Assembly: GCA_039000515.1 (NCBI GenBank)
Contig: JBCFYV010000100.1
Span: 35,018,421 to 35,082,420, forward strand
Direction: 5' to 3'
Length of the DNA stretch: 64,000 nucleotides
From: Timema cristinae
Taxonomy: Eukaryota > Arthropoda > Insecta > Phasmatodea > Timematidae
Positions 11,535-22,869 of this stretch are shown piece by piece. The translations under genes were made by a program, and so were the position numbers. Every line of letters starts with the position of its first letter. Position 1 is the first letter of the stretch. The notes below the pieces were generated by a model, which made no database searches, was not told the DNA's origin, and saw only the letters and a program-made list of their open reading frames with translations.

Positions 11535-11546
11535 TATATATATATA
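11491..11546. repeat. (TA)n microsatellite
   Basis: An almost pure TA array with one AAAT interruption; it abuts the left end of the dispersed repeat that follows. Confidence 0.9.
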
Positions 11547-11557
11547 CTAGCCCCCTT

Positions 11558-11985
11558 CCCCGTTAAAAAATATTGTAAAGAATCCTGTAAAACAAAGCTT
11601 CAAATCATCCATCATATCAATATAAAAACAAAACTTTTTTTACTTTTTTTTTTTTTGAAAATGCAGTTCTACCATCACTGTATAGGCCCCCCTCCTCTTT
11701 TTATCCTCCCTCCTATTTTCATCTCATTCCTCTTTCCTCTACCCTACCCCCCCGCCCCCTTCACCAACCCCACTTTCCCTTACAAACTTTTTTTCCAAAG
11801 ACTATATAATATACTATCGACATTTTTATGAGGAATAAATTAAATTTTCATAATAAAATATAGCCTATGTTACTTTCTGATAATGTAGCTTTATATTGAT
11901 GAAAGATTTTTAAAAATCGGTCTAGTAGTTTTGGAGTTTATCCATTACAAACAAAAAAACAAATTAAATCTTTCCTCTTTAAAAT
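11558..11985 (+). repeat. Dispersed repeat F, first copy
   Basis: About 420 bp, matched almost base for base by 41151-41560: AATATTGTAAAGAATCCTGT at the left, TGAGGAATAAATTAAATTTT in the middle, and a right end with GTTTTGGAGTTTATCCATTA followed by A-rich sequence and TCTTTCCTCTTT. The right end resembles the 3' tails of RTE/L2-like LINEs and their SINEs in arthropods (recalled family knowledge, not searched). No open frame is present. Confidence 0.75.
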
Positions 11986-11990
11986 ATTTG

Positions 11991-12025
<35 letters not shown>

Positions 12026-13680
12026 AGATATAACGCTACATACTATATCATTATAGACTTGAATAAAACTTATAAAAATGTAAACGAACAGACCAATCTT
12101 CTTCGTAATCAGGCAAAACAACTCTAACTTAACTTTATTGCTTCCCCAAATGACAGTGTTTATAATAAAGCCCTTCAACAGTTCTTAGGTTTTGTGATAT
12201 TCTGTTGTTGCAAATCTACATACCAAGACTTTCTTTTTTTATAACTGACATATATCTTGATAACAAGTTGATAGCTAGTCAGCCCACTGAGCTAGGGTTC
12301 TTTGTCTCGATTCCCGACAAGACCGAAAAGAAAATCATTGATGAAATTTGGGTTTCTCTTTTCACAGTGATATAGTGTCTGTTCTGTATTTAAGTTAGGT
12401 CTAAAGTAGGTTCAAAAAATCCACGTTAAATAGCCTACCTCAAATATCTATATTTATTATTAGGATAATGTGTAGGCCTACGCCCACTTTCCAAATTCTG
12501 AGAAAATATGCTTTAAAGTTAATGGTACGACACAATTGCACAAGATTTCTCATATTGTGTAATAATAGTGTGGAAAAAATAATTCAAAAATAGGCTTACA
12601 GTAAACAACCCATAAGTAAGTTTTCCTCATAAACACCAACACTATGTGTTAATTACAATAAACACTCATAATATTTAAAAAAATGTATACCAAATTGTTC
12701 AAATATTTTTAACAAGCTTTACATTTTCTAAAATAATTTATAAATTAACCTAAAATTAATTTTAAATTGTAAAGATAAATACGTGTTCATATTAACATGA
12801 ACAACTATTTTAAAATACACATTTTAAACTCTATTTCAATGCCATTTTATATAAATTTCAAATTTCCATTGGATTTATCATAAATAAGCTACCCCTAAAT
12901 GAATTTATTATAGAAAAATAATTATACATTATTATTGATAATGTGAAATCAATATTCCTCGATACCAATTTTTAACAAAAGGGTTAGAGGTATTTTAAAT
13001 AAAATTCAAATTTTACAAAACTCAATCTTTAGTAAACCATTACAAAAAAAATAATTTTTAGAATAAAAATATTTATTATTTATAATGTAAACAACTTGAC
13101 AAATACTAATTTTGAACTAAATTGTTAAAGCAATGTTTTCAAATTAAAAATCAGTTGTTAGTCATCTACTTATAAACGAATATTTCTCCATTAAACGATA
13201 TACAGTTTTATTAGTCATGGCAAACACTCTCCAGATATATTCATTTTAAACAAAATAGTTATAGCTATTTTAAAAATATTTTTAATTTAAAAAAATTACT
13301 CATCAGTAAACTACCCTTTAGCGAATTTTTACTCAAAAACCAAGTAAACCGTGTTATTTGGAAGGTCTAATAATTTATTGATATCCATTATTAAAGCTAT
13401 TTTCTAAAAAAATATGGAATAAAAAAATCACTCCTCTCAGTAAGCTATTCATAATTTGACAAATAGGGCTAAAATAAAAAAAAAATCACTTGAGGTATTG
13501 CCCTATAGCATCCAAATATCAAGTTTGAACCAAATCCACCAAAATTTTACAAATGCAATAAATATAGATTTGTAAGAATTGAAACAAACTATCTAGACGT
13601 GGCATACTAAGAACACAGTTTGGCATATGAATACACGAGTATAAATTATCACTTTCTTTTAACTGTCAGATAAATCTCTT
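11986..13680. other. Very AT-rich decayed DNA
   Basis: Opens with (TA)n(TG)n at 11991-12025. A tRNA-like scrap (TCTCGATTCCCGACAAGACC) lies near 12305-12325. The rest is highly A/T, with AGTAAAC/AGTAAGCTA words recurring at 12888, 13032, 13306 and 13440. This is possibly an old internally repetitive transposon, but I cannot define borders. Confidence 0.45.
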
Positions 13681-14102
13681 AAGGGGAAGTTTTGAAAAAT
13701 TTTATTTCGAGGTACAGGGAGAGGGAGTAGGTTCGTATCGTCATCCAAACCGTCCCACCACTTTGAGAGATTGAACCTCCCCCCAAAACCTCCGTTTCAC
13801 CCCACACTTCCCTCGTTGATTTAGGTCTATGCATCGTTCGTTCAATTCCCCCCTCACATTCCACTCATTGTGTACTTACCACCCCTCTGTGCCCTCCCCC
13901 ACTCCAGTTTTCTCTCTCATGGTCTCATGGTTCAATACTCCGGCGTCATATAACTTATCAGCTCTGAGCCCCATTTCACACGCTCCATTGGTTTTGTTTG
14001 GAATATGGACTGAAAACACAATTACTACTCCACTCTACTGGGACTCGTGTTTTGAATTTATCATCATCATCAAAATAGCTTTAGGGAATGGCTCAATAAA
14101 CT

Positions 14103-14180
14103 TTTTTTTTAGCACCACGTCCTAACTTGACTGAGATTCGAACCCCAATCTCTCTGTCATCGGCAGTCTAGTCAACAGAA
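14103..14180 (-). repeat. SINE family C scrap
   Basis: Minus strand: GACTGCCGATGACAGAGAGA and GGGGTTCGAATCTCAGTCA, joined directly to a tail piece TTAGGACGTGGTGCTAAA, so most of the body is deleted. The TA MITE at 14191 lies 10 bp beyond. Confidence 0.65.
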
Positions 14181-14190
14181 GATGTAGGTA

Positions 14191-14427
14191 CAGTAGCCCC
14201 ATGGCTTCTTTGGTGCTGACTGGCAGCTCACAGCTGACAGCTAAAAGCTTTGTAAAGTAACCAGACCAAGTTATGTATCCCTACGCCAAACCATATGATC
14301 TGCAAAAAACATGTGTTTAGCAGCTGTCACTTCTGATGGTCAAAATTTAGGTATTATACCTAAATGTTGACTGTCATTTGTCAGCTGTGAGCTGTCAGTA
14401 AGCACCAAAGAAGCCATGGGGCTACTG
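14191..14427. mobile_element. TA-flanked MITE, long copy
   Basis: 237 bp, TA at 14189-14190 and 14428-14429. Terminal inverted repeats CAGTAGCCCCATGGCTTCTT / complement run for about 40 bp, followed by the subterminal words CAGCTCACAGCTGACAG and CTGTCATTTGTCAGCTGTGA. This is the closest copy to a consensus of the three. Confidence 0.88.
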
Positions 14428-14429
14428 TA

Positions 14430-15204
14430 AATACTTATTTGTAAAAAACATCGTGTTTTCTACTTGGTTAAGCAGGAGTGTAAGAAAAGGTAATGTGGAT
14501 TTTAGAGCTACAAGACCCTCTTCACCCCCACTCTTTAATCCATAAAAAATTAAGATGAATGCCGCGAAAATGCCTTCTTGGTTACGGCCATTTTCTTGTT
14601 TGAAGATGCCATTTGAGGTTAGGGCAATTTATCTATTTGTTGTTGGTAGTATTACCATCGTACACCTCCCCTCCTCGTTCTTTCTTGTCGTGTTAGTATG
14701 GTAAGTCTTTTCCTTTATGTTTATTTAGAAACGACCTGATTATCAAGCCACACACTAGAGTCCTTTCCAGACGTTCTATCATTTCTGGTTTTTCCTGTCG
14801 GATTTATGAAAATAAATAAGTCTGCGGTTGGACACTTAACATAATTAACCTCTTTAGCGCTTTCCCGTCACGCATGCCTTGGCCATAATCCTCTTGATGT
14901 TCGCGGGTAAAATATTTCCCTCAATCTTTTTAAACAAAGTTGATCTTGAAAGAAAGAAAAAACACGTCCGTTAGTGGGCGTTTTTCACGACGTTTCAATC
15001 AATTATACCGTTAGCTCATCCTATTCCTGAAATATTTTTAGTCCGTCAGACGGTGCAGTACTAAATTGAGATGTAAAAGACAAATAGAAGCCGCTTGCTT
15101 CGAATTAGCCATTGTTTTAATATCTAAAAGAAGGCATACAAAAACCACGTGTGGTCGAAAAAGTGGCTTTCTCAGCGTGAAATATAGGCTACAGCCACTT
15201 GCAG
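14430..15204. other. Non-coding, nothing recognised
   Basis: Less AT-rich than the average of the window and apparently single-copy within it. No splice-bounded open segment stands out. Confidence 0.5.
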
Positions 15205-15205
15205 C

Positions 15206-15930
15206 TTCTGCGTAAGCTAAGGGCAAATGAGCTGAATGATTTCTGCGTAAGCTAAGGACAAATGAGCTGAATGATTTCTGCGTAGCTAAGGGCAAATGAG
15301 CTGAATGATTTCTGCGTGAGCTAAGGGCAAATGAGCTGAATGATTTCTGCGTGAGCTAAGGGCAAATGAGCTGAATGATTTCTGCGTGAGCTAAGGGCAA
15401 ATGAGCTGAATGATTTCTGCGTGAGCTAAGGCAAATGAGCTGAATGATTTCTGCGTGAGCTAAGGGCAAATGAGCTGAATGATTTCTGCGTGAGCTAAGG
15501 CAAATGAGCTGAATGATTTCTGCGTGAGCTAAGGGGCAAATGAGCTGAATGATTTCTGCGTGAGCAAGGGCAAATGAGCTGAATGATTTCTGCGTAAGCT
15601 AAGGCAAATGAGCTGAATGATTTCTGCGTGAGCTAAGGGCAAATGAGCTGAATGATTTCTGCGTGAGCTAAGGGCAAATGAGCTGAATGATTTCTGCGTG
15701 AGCTAGGGCAAATGAGCTGAAATGATTTCTGCGTGAGCTAGGGGCAAATGAGCTGAATGATTTCTGCTGAGCTGGGGCAATGAGCTGAATGTTCTGGTGA
15801 TAGGGGCAAATGAGCTGAATGGTTTCTGCGTGAGCTAGGGGCAAATGAGCTGAATGGTTTCTGCGTGAGCTAGGGGCAAATGAGCTGAATGGTTTTCTGC
15901 GTAAGCTTAGGGCAAATGAGCTGAATGATT
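15206..15930. repeat. Minisatellite, about 35-bp unit, about 21 copies
   Basis: The unit reads GATTTCTGCGTGAGCTAAGG then GCAAATGAGCTGAAT. Early copies (15206-15290) have CGTAAGC; the middle has CGTGAGC; the last copies (15770-15905) carry GGTTTCTG and TAGGGG variants, and one copy at 15760-15800 is badly damaged. The unit is not a multiple of three and shows no coding constraint. The gradient of variants suggests ordinary array growth. Confidence 0.92.
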
Positions 15931-16005
15931 ACCAAATCTTCCATAACACTAAAAATAAAAATCCTTGACAAAGCAAAAAATATACGGAAAGAATGCACAC
16001 ACAGC

Positions 16006-16507
16006 TAAGGATGTGTTATCGAAAGAAAAGTATCGATACTATACTCATTTTAAGTATCGGATTAAAAGTATCGGTACCGTGCTGGATTGAAAGAAAAGTA
16101 TCGATAAGAGTAAGTATCGGTATAGAAATTTTAATCTGGAAAAATATGGTTTTTATCAAGTAATAAGTTTTGATGGATAGTATTTTATGATGGATATTAT
16201 AAAAGTTTTTACCATACCAGCTTTCAAAATGTCTATGTAAATTTAGCTGATGGAAAGTTATTTAATAGCTAAATATGATTAGTAATATATTTTTTCAACA
16301 TAGTTTGTACCCTTCTTTAGCCAAAGTAAGCATTTAATCCAAGCACGAGTGAAGATAACAAACAAGTTGTTTATTTCGATACCGATCCGATACTGGAGTG
16401 TGAGTACGGATATCAGGGAAAAAAAAGTATAGAGTAAAAAAAAAAACTAGTATCTAAAGGAAAATATCAATATTAGGAAAGTATCGATCCTTTTTTTTAC
16501 ATCACTA
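16006..16507. mobile_element. hAT miniature element with TATCGATAC-rich ends
   Basis: 502 bp bounded by a perfect 8-bp duplication CACACAGC (15998-16005 and 16508-16515). Termini are TAAGGATGTGTTATC and, inverted, TAGTGATGTAAAAAAAAGGA. Subterminal regions on both sides are dense in AAAGTATCGATAC/AAGTATCGG words, a layout typical of transposase-binding repeats in hAT elements. The interior is AT-rich with no transposase, so it is non-autonomous. The 8-bp duplication supports hAT. Confidence 0.85.
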
Positions 16508-16515
16508 CACACAGC

Positions 16516-17094
16516 CTCTTGTCACACCACTGGTTCAAAAACGAGAAAGGATGGAACATCAGGAAAGAACGTTAGTGGCTTGCTCTTTCCAAGGAATGAA
16601 CACTAGTGAGAGGAAGGGGGGACCTTTATGTATGTATGTATGTATGTAAGCTAAAAGACCCGGGTTAAATTCCCGGCATGCTGAAAATTGTGTTTTTTCT
16701 CTTTCACATCGATGAGTGTTTGTGGTTGTGTCCGTGATGTTGGTTTATTAGTCGTATGATGATAATGTAATCATTCGATTTAGAAAGTGCACGTAATTTA
16801 AATAATTATGATAATGTAATCATTAGATTTAGAAAGTGCACGTTATTGAAATAATTTAGAAAATAAATTAAATTTTTTTGTCGAATGAAAATAAAATGAT
16901 TCTATTTATCTGGTTCCAATAAGTACATATTTTGATTAAGTAATTATTTGTGGTTTCTATTCATGATATCACTAGAGTGATTGTTACATACATAATCCAT
17001 GATTAGTGTACATAAAACGTATTGCAAAAAGTTGAATAATACAACTTGTAGCTTGTCTTATTCACCGTTTTTATTTCAATTAACTGGCACAATG
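16516..17094. other. Non-coding, small repeats
   Basis: (TATG)n at 16627-16649, then a tRNA-like CCCGGGTTAAATTCCCGGCA at 16659-16678, probably a SINE scrap. A 45-bp duplication around TAATCATTCGATTTAGAAAG (16771) and TAATCATTAGATTTAGAAAG (16817) follows. Confidence 0.5.
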
Positions 17095-17965
17095 TAGAAT
17101 AGTTAGATGTCTGTCTGTACCTCCAACTAGAGCCTAAACTATTTTACCGATCGCACTAAAACTTGGTATCTAGGGTTTTTGTAGGGTTGCTCCGATGGGT
17201 TTTTGGAATTTGATATCTAACCTTAAAATGATGGTTAGTTTACTAAAGGGAAAAAAGAGCAAGCATTTTGTCTCAAAATCAGCTCTAACGATTTTGATTA
17301 AATTTCATTTCCAAACATTTCTAAATATTCTAAACAAAATGGCTACTAATTTTTTCGGCAAAATGACTTTAATGGTTCCGGTCTGATGCGTAAATGATAT
17401 TTTCATTGAAAAATTGTAGTACTATTAAAAATAAACTTTTATATGAAATATATTTTTATAAAACCAAAAGTTTCTGAGATATTGGCAAATATATTAAGAC
17501 AATTTTGTGAGCTTTAGTTGTAAAGAGATACTACTTAAGTTTTAACTCAATAATTCTCCAATGCCATAGAGTAATTAAATATAAGTAAGTCTCTAAAAGT
17601 TTAAGTTGTTTTTCCTTAAACCTCTTAGGAGAAATGTTTGTACAACAACGATCTATCTCCATTTTATACTCAATAGTCAGTATTTAAATTTATTATTGGT
17701 CAAAACTTATAAATGAGGAATTTAATATCAATGCGATGCCATGAAGATTTGCAACACCTAATAAAATGTCAAGATTCTAAAATGAAGTTGAAGTTTTAAT
17801 ACAAAGTGTTGACCCTTGTGGACCCTATATTGATTTTTTTTATTGGTCCAAACATACAAATGAGGACATTAATTCTTTAGAAATAAAATAATAAAATTTT
17901 AAACCATGACTAAAAAAAAGTTTTACATAAATATAGTGCAATTTATACTTGGGTTTTCTAGTGTA
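17095..17965 (+). repeat. Dispersed repeat G, longest copy
   Basis: Landmarks in order: CTGTCTGTACC, GAGCCTAAACTATTTTACCG, GGTTTTTGGAATTTGATATC, CAGCTCTAACGATTTTGAT, and then TATTGGTCAAAACTTATAAA / GTTGACCCTTGTGGACCCTA. The same blocks recur at 32930 and 41900 (+), and at 36440 and 44860 (-). It has no TIRs I can find and no long frame; the class is unknown. Confidence 0.7.
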
Positions 17966-18059
17966 TATTAATTCGTTTCACATATATTACGAGTTTTGAG
18001 TAAATATTTCAATTTTTAAACAATAGAGCAGGAACGTCTGTGCGGAGTTTTTTTTCTAA

Positions 18060-18250
18060 GCACTCGGTCGATCTGTAATCATTATGCACTAATTAATCTA
18101 AGGGATTAGTAATGTAGAAGGTTGATTAAAGAGAAAGTGTACTCTCATTTGCGTGGAGGGAGAGTGAAAAATAATTTAGTTAAAGCCACCGACAGTACAT
18201 CCGACTGGGATACGAACCCCGAATACCCATTCATTGGCAGTAGAGTATAA
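18060..18250 (-). repeat. SINE family C copy
   Basis: Minus strand: ACTGCCAATGAATGGGTATT, GGGGTTCGTATCCCAGTCGG (B box), CCACGCAAATGAGAGTACAC, and a partial tail with ATTAGTGCATAATGATTACA. The head is truncated. Confidence 0.75.
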
Positions 18251-18384
18251 AAGGGTGAAAATTAAAAGCGGCCACAGAAGCGGTTCATAAAGTACCTGAT
18301 GGAAGACTGGATGAATACATAGTAATGCAACGCACTCGGCGTGAGATAATCAATCCTAACCGAAAACCTACTTCAGTTGGCACA

Positions 18385-18535
18385 CGGCTGATCGAGGTTC
18401 AAATACCGACTGGATGGACTCTGTGGGTTAGTTCTCATAAATGGTTTCCTAATCTCCCTTCACGCAAATGCGGGTACTCTACTCTCCCGTTGCGCAAATT
18501 TGAGTACATTTACCTTTAAATACTACCTTCCTCAA
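18385..18535 (+). repeat. SINE fragment
   Basis: Contains GCTGATCGAGGTTCAAATAC, GACTGGATGGACTCTG, AAATGGTTTCCTAATCTCCC and CACGCAAATGCGGGTACTCT. Head and tail are incomplete. Confidence 0.7.
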
Positions 18536-18589
18536 TGAGTAATGCTGATAGTAATGTCGAATATGATAATATTAATAACGATGTTTCTT

Positions 18590-18750
18590 TTTTCTTAAGC
18601 GCTAATTACGCTAATTGTTTTAAAGGATGAGTAAGTTTGAATTTAGAGGACGTGTACCCACATTTACGTGGAAGCAGAATGGGAAACAATATTGGGGAAA
18701 ACTACATTCACTACACCCGACCAGGACTATGCAGCTACCGAAGCGTGTTA
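18590..18750 (-). repeat. SINE family C fragment
   Basis: Minus strand: TCCTGGTCGGGTGTAGTGAA, TTCCACGTAAATGTGGGTAC, and the 3' part with AGCGTAATTAGCGCTTAAGA. It lies tail to tail with the preceding fragment. Confidence 0.7.
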
Positions 18751-19095
18751 CTTATCACTTTTAACACCTTCAACGTTGGGCATGCAAACTAAATGTAAAG
18801 CTCTCTGAATATAGTTTGAAAGGGGACGAGGAAGATCGTTTTTTTGAATATAGGTCGTGTGTACTAGGGGGTGGGTTTTCCGCAATTGTTTCTTTTACTT
18901 TCCCTACATGCGTATACGGGTACGTTTGATCACAAATTAACTCATTTGACGTGGATTGTGAACTAACAGTTATATTTTTCATAGGAAATACTTCTGATAG
19001 CTGGAAAAGTTATTATACTTTCATGTGTTCATACCTCAAGTCAAGTGCTTGGCAGCTCTTATATTTGATGGATAATAATTTCGATAAAAACCCAT

Positions 19096-19328
19096 TTCGG
19101 TGGCCGCATGGTCTAAGGTGCTATTCTCGCAATATACGAAGATTGCCGAAGACTGGGAGATAGGGTTCAATCCCTGTAGGGTGAACTAAAGGTAGTTTTT
19201 CCAATCTCCCTCCATACTAATGTGGGTACACTTAATTTAAATTAAACCTTCCTAATCCTTAACACATTCGTGTAGTTATTACATAGTCATATGACCTGAA
19301 CGAGTGGTAAGACGGGCTGCTAAAAAAG
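19096..19328 (+). repeat. SINE family C, nearly full length
   Basis: Head GGTGGCCGCATGGTCTAAGG (A box), GGGTTCAATCCCTGTAGGGT (B box), body AATCTCCCTCCATACTAATG, then AGTGGTAAGACGGGCTGCTA tail. Confidence 0.85.
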
Positions 19329-19479
19329 TTGATAAACTTATATTAATAACATATTCTTTGAATTGAAAATTCTTTCAATCAACACAAATAAAATGTTAAA
19401 ATTTTATCATTGCTTGTTGCAAAAAAATGTATTTTGCTTTCTTAAATGTCTTCCTAAAAAAAAGGGGGGGGAGTCTTTT

Positions 19480-19815
19480 TTATTTTTTTAAGCTTCACGG
19501 GGTGGATCCTAGATGTCACCCCACAAGCTTCTCTTGGTTGGCACCTACCTCGATAGATGTCGGGGTTTGCGTCTTTCCGACGCGCGTGGCATCCTCCCCT
19601 ACTAGTAGTTCCTCCCCTCCACATGTCTCCGGTTGCCATGACGACACGCTCTGGATGGATGCTGCGGATCGGGGTCAAGCTGGGTCAACTGTGAAGTTCA
19701 GCTGGGCGTGGTTCACGGGCAACAACTTTTTTTGGATCATGGGGCCAAGGCTTTTGTTGAAGTGGTTGAGGGGTAGTCAGTCTCATGGGAAGGTCAACCC
19801 AGTTGCGACCAGAAA
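19480..19815. other. G+C-rich unclassified patch
   Basis: About 330 bp with clearly higher G+C and CpG than its surroundings, open on both strands (19427-19864 plus, 19454-19678 minus). It contains GGGGTGGATCCTAGATGTCA, CGACGCGCGTGGCATCC and GGTTGCCATGACGACACGC. The minus frame reads RGGTTSRGGCHARRKDANPD, a basic peptide without a motif I can name. It may be a fragment of a retroelement or a recently arrived repeat. I see no splice sites that frame an exon convincingly. Confidence 0.35.
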
Positions 19816-20078
19816 CAACTTATCAAAATATTATATATATATGACTAAGCTGTGTATACTATAAGATAAATGAAAACTTTCAATGCCTCTGAAGTTTTTA
19901 GTTTCCACAGAAATACACACAAAAATTTCGACGTTTCTTTGATATAAAGATTATTGACAATTAAATTACAGTCCAATCTGTATAGGAATAATCATATCTG
20001 TCAGGCAAAATAAACTACTAGTTCTACTGTCACTTATTCACACGTCAATTCATGTGATCCGCAGCTTTCACTCTTGAT

Positions 20079-20891
20079 CAGTGGCGGCTCGTCACTTTAG
20101 ACACTGGAGGGCGCAGCCTGTTTAATTAATAAATTATTTCTAAATAATATATTTAAAAGAAGACACAAATTTCGGAATATGTTTTGCTAAATATTCATTT
20201 AGTTAAACTCAAAAATTAATATCACAAACAACATGGAAAGATAAAAAAAAAAAGACTTCCCCCAAAGGACGTGGATGTGTTGTAGAAACTCTGCAGCTGT
20301 GTAATGTGCATAAATATATAGGTATGTATGTTTTCACTTTGTTCCATACAAAATTCAGGACATGGCCCACCTAATGAATTCAATTATCTTTTTTGATCGA
20401 GAGTTAATCTTGCAATATTCGTTATCTTAAGCACCTGATTTGAACTATTCATTTTATGCCTAGTTACAAAAAGTATTAAAACATATAACTCAAATAAACA
20501 TTATCCTAAAATAACCCTACATAATATTATTATAAACACACACGCCACACACATCCTCAAGATGCAGGAGCACGCAGGATGACTGACAACAACTATTGCT
20601 GGTTCACGCTATATACATTTCACAAGCTTTCATTTCAACCTTAGGGCGCGTAAGGGAGTGCGCCTTCAAAAGAAGAATAAGCAATGCTAGCTAGCTGACC
20701 GCCTCGCGCCCGACAGCATGCCATTTTAAAAACATTGCCTGCTATTACTTAAACCAAAAACATATTTTTCTTGAAACTATTATGGTAAGATAAAATTGTC
20801 GTGAGAGTGCGAATAATAACTTTAAAAGGAACTGGGGATTCGTGGGGTCGGGGGGCGCGCGCCTCCGCGCCTTAGGGACGAGCCGCCCCTG
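20079..20891. mobile_element. hAT non-autonomous element, 813 bp
   Basis: Terminal inverted repeats CAGTGGCGGCTCGTCACT (start) and GGGACGAGCCGCCCCTG (end), flanked by a perfect 8-bp duplication CTCTTGAT (20071-20078, 20892-20899). Subterminal segments are CpG-rich (GGGCGCAG, GGGCGCGCGCCTCCGCG); the centre is AT-rich. There is no transposase frame. The intact duplication and good TIR match suggest a fairly recent insertion. Confidence 0.92.
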
Positions 20892-21016
20892 CTCTTGATA
20901 AATATGAATACCTATAAGATAACACTAATAATATAGTATTTAATGTTGACCTCTTAAAAAGTATGTTTAGTATTTTCTAAATGTTTATTTTTACTAAAAA
21001 ACCTATGAAATATTTT

Positions 21017-21262
21017 TTAGCACCGCGTTTTGGTTATACGCTTATGTACTAAATACGCTAATGGTTTTAGGGATTTGAAAGGCTATATTTATATGAAGTG
21101 TTCCACCATTTTCTTGGAAAGAGAGAGTTGAAAGCTATTTTGTAAAATACCCTACCCTCAGTAAACTCGACTGAGATTAGAATCGAACCCTGATCTCCCC
21201 ATCATCGGCAGTCTAGTCTACTGTGAGAGTAGTGTGTTAGACCACGCGGCCACAGAATCTAG
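21017..21262 (-). repeat. SINE family C, nearly full length
   Basis: Minus strand: head TGTGGCCGCGTGGTCTAACA, GACTGCCGATGATGGGGAGA, B-box region, and tail ending near GTATAACCAAAACGCGGTGC (a short internal deletion in the tail). Confidence 0.85.
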
Positions 21263-21283
21263 TTATTTAATAGCATTAAAACC

Positions 21284-21535
21284 CGCCTCGGTGGCGTAGT
21301 TAGCTAACGCGCTAGTCATGTTGAGCTCGACTGCTGAGGACGGGGAGATCGAGGTTAGAATCTCTGTCGGGTGAACTGAATTTTTTCCCCTAAACGGTAT
21401 TCCACTCTCCTCTACGCAAATGCGGGTTCACTTCCTCAAATTTAACCTTCCCAATTCCTAATCAATTAGCGTAATTAGTACTTAAAGCGTATAACCCGAA
21501 CGGGTAGTAAGACGTGGTGCTAAATATTATTATTT
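21284..21535 (+). repeat. SINE family A, full length
   Basis: CGGTGGCGTAGTTAGCTAAC head, GGGGAGATCGAGGTTAGAAT B-box region, TACGCAAATGCGGGTTCACT body and CCCGAACGGGTAGTAAGACG tail, then TATT repeats. It lies 22 bp from the opposite-facing family C copy, forming a head-to-head pair. Confidence 0.9.
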
Positions 21536-22204
21536 ATTATTATCAGTCATAATATTAGAAAATGTATATTATGAATATGTATTTTGCCGTAGGAATTGTT
21601 TTCTGATATGGTTTTTTTAAATCAGTGTGAAATGTTTGTAAGACTGATTATTATGTGTGGCTGTTTTTTTATTATTTAACAATTAGTTTATTAAATTAAA
21701 ACGTTGATGTATTAGACTATTATACAATAACGGTTGTTTACAAAATATATTTATCTATTTTAGGGTTTGTGAATTCAAATTTTTCGAATAAAACTGGTTT
21801 TAGAATATCTAGTTAATATATTCGGTTTAAGAAGAAATTTATATATTTTAAATACTTAGTTAGGCTTATAAATTAAACCAAGCACAGTTTAGAAAAAGTT
21901 TTATTGAACAAATGTTAAAATATTTAGACAAACTGATAAATCAAGTTACTGTAACACTGGACAATAACAATACCAAATGGAGAGTTTGGTCAAGTGAATT
22001 TTAATTGACAAGGTACATTGTGGCACAGAATAACATAGATTGAATAGTACAGTACATAGTATGAATTTAGCTGCCAATTTTTCACTTGTTTATTGGCGAT
22101 GCGTCCTAAGTGTAGAAGTGTTTTTTTTTTTCAAAGCGAATTTGGAAGGTATTTAACACTCGAAGGGAAGACGAAGAGCTTGAAACTTCGCAAAATCCTA
22201 ATCT
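21536..22204. other. AT-rich, nothing recognised
   Basis: Contains one GTAGGAATTGTTTTCTGA word at 21589-21606, shared with the 2.6-kb and 56.5-kb elements; otherwise unremarkable. Confidence 0.5.
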
Positions 22205-22603
22205 CTCTATATATGTAAATAAAGTTAAAAGTATATTTGTCCGCAAATTAAAACCCACTTCCAGATGATCATGAAAACTGAAATTTGGCAGGAAGGTAGA
22301 GTAGATTCTCCAATATAACTAGAAAAATATTAAAATAAACTACTTGTAAGTGTGGTGGAAGAATGAAATTTGTCAAACAGGTGTAAGGACTACCCCAAAC
22401 TGCAATTAAGGTTTGAGCATTGTTAAATTTAAAAATTAAAGTCCAGAAAGGGGAAAGGTGTTACCCTAAAAGTTTCCAGAAATATTAAACACTCCTCTGT
22501 GTAGTAAATGATAATTTTTTTAAAATTCAATGTAAAGAAAAAAAAATCCAAATAATAATAATAGTTTAACATTTAAAATTTGAATTGGATTAGGGTACAG
22601 CAA

Positions 22604-22751
22604 GACTGAGCGGGCGAGCGACTAAAAAATAAAATAGAACTCATTGTTTGTGATGAGAGGTGGCCAGACTGGGCGAGCGCGCGCGTGTGCACTTTAAAGA
22701 TACAACTAGTTCTATTTTTCAAGCGCGCGCGCTCGAGCCGGTACAGTCTAA
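22604..22751. repeat. CG-rich foldback inside repeat H
   Basis: Left arm AGACTGAGCGGGCGAGCG ... AAAATAGAACT and right arm AGTTCTATTTTTCAAGCGCG ... CGCTCGAGCCGGTACAGTCT are imperfect inverted repeats. Between them, GGGCGAGCGCGCGCGTGTGC repeats the arm motif. It is a local CpG island in an otherwise AT-rich repeat, probably a small foldback element. Confidence 0.6.
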
Positions 22752-22869
22752 CAGGCGCTGGGCAATATTAATGTGTGTTGGTTCAGTGAGTGCTAGGAAA
22801 ACTTAAAACTGATATGTTAAAATACTTCAATATTATAATCATAGTAGGCCTTTACAAATAAGAATCACC

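Noticed and set aside
15206..15930. Regular repeats resembling a CRISPR array
   Set aside because: Units are contiguous with no unique spacers, in a eukaryotic context; a minisatellite.
16640..16690. tRNA-like CCCGGGTTAAATTCCCGG
   Set aside because: Only the T-arm region is recognisable; no D-arm or acceptor stem, so not called as a tRNA.
21284..21380. tRNA gene-like A and B boxes in many places
   Set aside because: These are heads of SINEs: they lack a consistent cloverleaf, have extra bases in the anticodon region, and continue into SINE bodies and tails.
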